Source of the DNA: Pyrodictiaceae archaeon
Lineage (GTDB): Archaea; Thermoproteota; Thermoprotei_A; Sulfolobales; Pyrodictiaceae
Assembly: GCA_027046105.1 (NCBI GenBank)
Contig: JALTZQ010000254.1
Location: 1-8,419, forward strand
Direction: 5' to 3'
DNA: 8,419 nucleotides
The notes beneath the pieces were generated by a model, which saw only the letters and a list, made by a program, of their open reading frames with translations, did no database searches and was not told the DNA's origin. Below, piece by piece: positions 6,307 to 8,419 of this stretch. How positions within the stretch are numbered: position 1 is the first letter of the stretch; each line of letters starts with the position of its first letter. Made by a program: the position numbers and the translations under genes.

Positions 6307-7303
6307 GACTCTCACCTCGAGCCAATTCTTCATACCATTCGGGATGTTCTTCCTCTACTTGCCGAAGAGGCATCTTGCCATGGATAAAGACGGTGTTAAG
6401 AGGAAAGACCGTTGGGTTGAAGTGTGTATAGGTTATGTGGACTAGTAGGAGGAATACAACGGCAAGAACAGCTTCCTTGACGTGCATCACCCATAACACG
6501 CCATCGAGCACGGCAGGACCATAGATAGCCATTATAATGCCTGGTATGCCTAGGATTGCTATACCCCAGTAGATACCCCAGTACTCGAAGAGCTGTTCAC
6601 TATTGTATTTATGGAATTTTGGTGATGCTACACGTGCAGTAACCGTCCATAAAAGCCTCTTTACGAGATCCTTGAGAAACTTGGCAGTGTACAATTGGAG
6701 AATAGGGAACTCTTTCATCAGCGATTTGCCTTCTAGCTTGGCCAGTAGCCCTCTTACAGTATAGTACGCAAAGTGTAGTATAACAAGGATCCCCATGGCT
6801 ATGCCAGAGTATATATGCAGTGTTACATAGAGTTCTCTACTCACATAGAGCTCCTTCCAATATGGGTTGTTCCCTAGGTACATGACGAAACCCGTAAAGG
6901 CGCAAATGACAAATGTTATTATCATCCAGACGTGTTGGATGCGTTGCCATAGTGTGAGTCTTTGTATCCACTGATCCCTCTTTGACTCCTCACTACGATA
7001 GTATCGCCACCACTTCCCCTGCTCTCTAGCCAGGGCCGCAAAATGGCCGATAGACCACCATGTGCCTATGACTGCAACAACTATTATTAGTATATCGAAG
7101 GCTACTGCTAGAGCATCGCGCCACCACAACGTGTTAGCTAAATCCAGCTCGGCAAGTAATTTAGGAAGCTTAGGTAACCCTTCATGGACTAGTGGCAACC
7201 ATGCAAAGTAGTAAACTATGACCCAGCTAATGCCGGCAACAAGTGCTAAGGCTATAAGGCTCGACACCAGGTAAATGGTCCATAACTTCTTAGCCGAAAC
7301 CAT
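6293..7303 (-). CDS. Hydrogenase-associated cytochrome b membrane subunit (Isp1/FdhI-like)
   Basis: This 336-residue integral membrane protein should anchor the hydrogenase and carry electrons from its iron-sulfur clusters into the membrane pool. Six hydrophobic helices are visible, at about 8-33, 64-87, 122-143, 157-184, 242-262 and 268-291. Histidines suited to bis-His haem b binding are H124 (RIQHVWM), H163 and H177 in helix 4 (14 apart, the spacing of the FdnI ligands), and H274 and H289 in helix 6 (15 apart), with H294 at the membrane edge. Two haems are plausible. A soluble tail (HFNP, FIHGKMP, EEEHPEWYEEL) resembles formate dehydrogenase gamma-type cytochromes. ATG 7303 has GGAGG ten bases upstream. 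The gene lies between the small and large subunit genes, an order I recall from crenarchaeal hynS-isp1-hynL clusters. Exact haem ligands are inference. Confidence 0.9.
   Translation of the reverse strand: MVSAKKLWTIYLVSSLIALALVAGISWVIVYYFAWLPLVHEGLPKLPKLLAELDLANTLWWRDALAVAFDILIIVVAVIGTWWSIGHFAALAREQGKWWRYYRSEESKRDQWIQRLTLWQRIQHVWMIITFVICAFTGFVMYLGNNPYWKELYVSRELYVTLHIYSGIAMGILVILHFAYYTVRGLLAKLEGKSLMKEFPILQLYTAKFLKDLVKRLLWTVTARVASPKFHKYNSEQLFEYWGIYWGIAILGIPGIIMAIYGPAVLDGVLWVMHVKEAVLAVVFLLLVHITYTHFNPTVFPLNTVFIHGKMPLRQVEEEHPEWYEELARGESRGKA
6311..6318 (-). promoter_or_regulatory. Ribosome binding site that fixes the large subunit start
   Basis: GAGGTGAG on the minus strand is an excellent match to the archaeal anti-SD, and its GAGGTG core ends six bases before GTG 6306. 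It lies downstream of ATG 6333, so it cannot serve that codon. This favours GTG 6306 as the true start. Confidence 0.75.
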
Positions 7304-7313
7304 GCCATTGACG

Positions 7314-7318
7314 CCTCC
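7314..7318 (-). promoter_or_regulatory. Ribosome binding site of the cytochrome b gene
   Basis: GGAGG on the minus strand lies ten bases before the ATG at 7303, in the 34-base gap after the small subunit stop. It supports that start and read-through of one operon transcript. Confidence 0.6.
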
Positions 7319-7337
7319 AAAGAAGGATTTGAAAGAC

Positions 7338-8419
7338 TTAATCCTTTTCCTTCTGTTTACTCCTCAAGTGGGCCCATACTCCTGCTACGACGCCTGCTGC
7401 AGCAACAGCAGCTGCTGTAGCAACAGTGGCTTGTTCAAGCTGCTTAACAGAGGCTTCAACGTATGGAAGCTTCTGGTAGAATGGTTCGAGGCTATCAGTG
7501 AATCCTGGCTGTGTACAGCCTATACATACTGCACCAGTACGTGTAGGCCCTCCAACGCCATTCACCCAACCAACCTTATTCCATGGACAATGGCTTACGG
7601 GGCCTTTACAGCCAACAGCATAGAGGCATGCAGCAGTATTTTCGCCGGGATATTTTCGGAACTCGCCACTAGCGTACCATGCTGCTCTAGGGCATTGCTC
7701 GTGGACTGTTGGGCCGAAAATGTATTTGGGTCGCCAGTACTCATCGAGCTCTGGTAGTGGTAGAAGACCCTTAACCCATAGTACCAGGTTTGCAAGTACA
7801 CGTAGCTGTGCATTACCATTAGCAGGGCATCCAGGTACAGCTACGGCAGGACGGCAATTAGGATCGCCAGGCTTCTCTGGCCTACATTCGCCATCGACGA
7901 ATCTACGGAAAGGCTCAGCCTCTGGTACTAGGCGTACGAGACCCTTAAAGCCGCGTACGGGATCATCAAAGAACCCTACACCACCTGTAGGGCTCTTACT
8001 CCAGCCATAGGCAGTCCATTTCTCAAACCAATCATAGCCTAGCTTCTTGACGAAATCTGTCTCTAAAACCTTATTAGCTGCAACACCACCATAACTTGCA
8101 CAATTCCCAACAGTAACTACAGCGGCTGCACGCCTTAGCAGCCTTCTTAACCACTCAAGGCAAGAGATAGGCTTGCCTCCCTCTTCGCCAACGTAGCAAA
8201 ATAGATCACTGCCCGACGGTGCACCGGCCTTTTCGTCGGGAGGTACACTGCCTTCAAGAACAAGCACGAAGGGATCATACTCACCCTTCTCAGCTGTCCT
8301 AAGTATGTCGAGGGCACTCTCACCCCATTCTGGCATTACAGTTCTATGAAACACTAGGCGGACAGTACCTGGCGGTACTAAGTGACTACTACCACCCAGT
8401 ACCTCTACAACATCTGGTT
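7338..8419 (-). CDS. [NiFe] uptake hydrogenase small (iron-sulfur) subunit, 5' end outside the window
   Basis: The frame stays open through the right edge, so the true start, the expected Tat signal and the first two proximal-cluster Cys lie beyond 8419; 359 residues are visible. The GTG at 8354 is internal, since the family segment VMPEWGESALDI and the stretch before it continue upstream. Numbering from 8354, the visible ligands are: proximal C85 (VGNCASYGGV) and C176 (VPGCPANG); distal H218, C221, C243 and C249; medial C256, C277 and C280, with P270 in the place that keeps this cluster [3Fe-4S] in Desulfovibrio enzymes. A C-terminal Ala/Val-rich membrane helix at about 309-330, ending in basic residues, anchors it to the outer membrane face. 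CASYGGV lacks the extra Cys of the six-Cys oxygen-tolerant type. Two inserts (about 95-120 and 134-167), the second with C157 and C167, are unusual. It passes electrons to the cytochrome b. Confidence 0.96.
   Translation of the reverse strand, partial: PDVVEVLGGSSHLVPPGTVRLVFHRTVMPEWGESALDILRTAEKGEYDPFVLVLEGSVPPDEKAGAPSGSDLFCYVGEEGGKPISCLEWLRRLLRRAAAVVTVGNCASYGGVAANKVLETDFVKKLGYDWFEKWTAYGWSKSPTGGVGFFDDPVRGFKGLVRLVPEAEPFRRFVDGECRPEKPGDPNCRPAVAVPGCPANGNAQLRVLANLVLWVKGLLPLPELDEYWRPKYIFGPTVHEQCPRAAWYASGEFRKYPGENTAACLYAVGCKGPVSHCPWNKVGWVNGVGGPTRTGAVCIGCTQPGFTDSLEPFYQKLPYVEASVKQLEQATVATAAAVAAAGVVAGVWAHLRSKQKEKD

Noticed and set aside
6307..6333. ATG 6333 as the start of the large subunit
   Set aside because: The strong ribosome site lies downstream of it and fits GTG 6306, which also gives the family's usual N-terminus.
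7405..7418. Perfect 14-base palindrome ACAGCAGCTGCTGT within a CAG/CTG-rich stretch
   Set aside because: It falls within codons for the Ala/Val/Thr-rich membrane helix of the small subunit, and repetitive GCA/GCT alanine codons explain it.
7275..8010. Plus-strand open frames opposite the small subunit, rich in Cys and Ser
   Set aside because: They arise from the complement of Ala/Gly/Thr codons in the small subunit. No domain or ribosome site supports them.
8352..8354. GTG at 8354 as the start of the small subunit
   Set aside because: The frame is open for 21 further codons to the window edge, and the family needs a Tat signal and a CxxC region before this point. The gene is cut by the window, not truncated.

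Overview
The window most likely comes from a hyperthermophilic archaeon of the Thermoproteota (Crenarchaeota). Pyrodictiaceae or other Desulfurococcales are my best guess, but this is an inference. The clues are the gene content (a membrane-bound uptake [NiFe] hydrogenase with crenarchaeal-type gene order), frequent CTAG tetranucleotides, heavy AGG/AGA/ATA codon use, GTG and TTG starts, and anti-SD-like GAGGTG ribosome binding sites. I could not run a search, so no species is named.

Layout. Positions 1-98 hold no certain gene: possibly the last codons of an upstream plus-strand gene, then a weak promoter. Plus-strand genes at about 129-482 (unknown small helical protein) and 472-1020 (hydrogenase maturation endopeptidase, HycI/HybD family) overlap and look co-transcribed. 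They converge on a long minus-strand cluster. Read in its own direction, from the right edge, that cluster holds: the hydrogenase small subunit (5' end beyond the window), a six-helix cytochrome b, the hydrogenase large subunit, an unrecognised protein of about 200 residues, the maturation carbamoyltransferase HypF, and a small NikR-like ribbon-helix-helix regulator. Spacing is tight throughout (34 bp, 14 bp overlap, 94 bp from the chosen start of the unknown gene, 25 bp overlap, about 56 bp). The two converging units meet in 10 bp, where a perfect 11-bp inverted repeat spans the stop codon of the regulator.

How they work together. The large subunit carries the Ni-Fe(CN)2CO site. HypF makes the cyanide ligands from carbamoyl phosphate, and the endopeptidase removes the C-terminal tail of the large subunit after nickel insertion. 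The small subunit passes electrons from H2 through its iron-sulfur clusters to the cytochrome b and the membrane, presumably towards sulfur or another respiratory acceptor. The regulator may tie the cluster to metal or redox state, but most of its nickel ligands differ from those of classic NikR. The remaining Hyp proteins must be encoded elsewhere.

The items most worth a second look are: the unknown gene wedged between the large subunit and hypF; the altered metal site of the NikR-like protein; the Cys-bearing inserts of the small subunit; the long C-terminal tail of the large subunit; the unknown gene coupled to the protease; and the hairpin at the convergent junction. I saw no tRNA, rRNA, CRISPR array, insertion sequence or origin.
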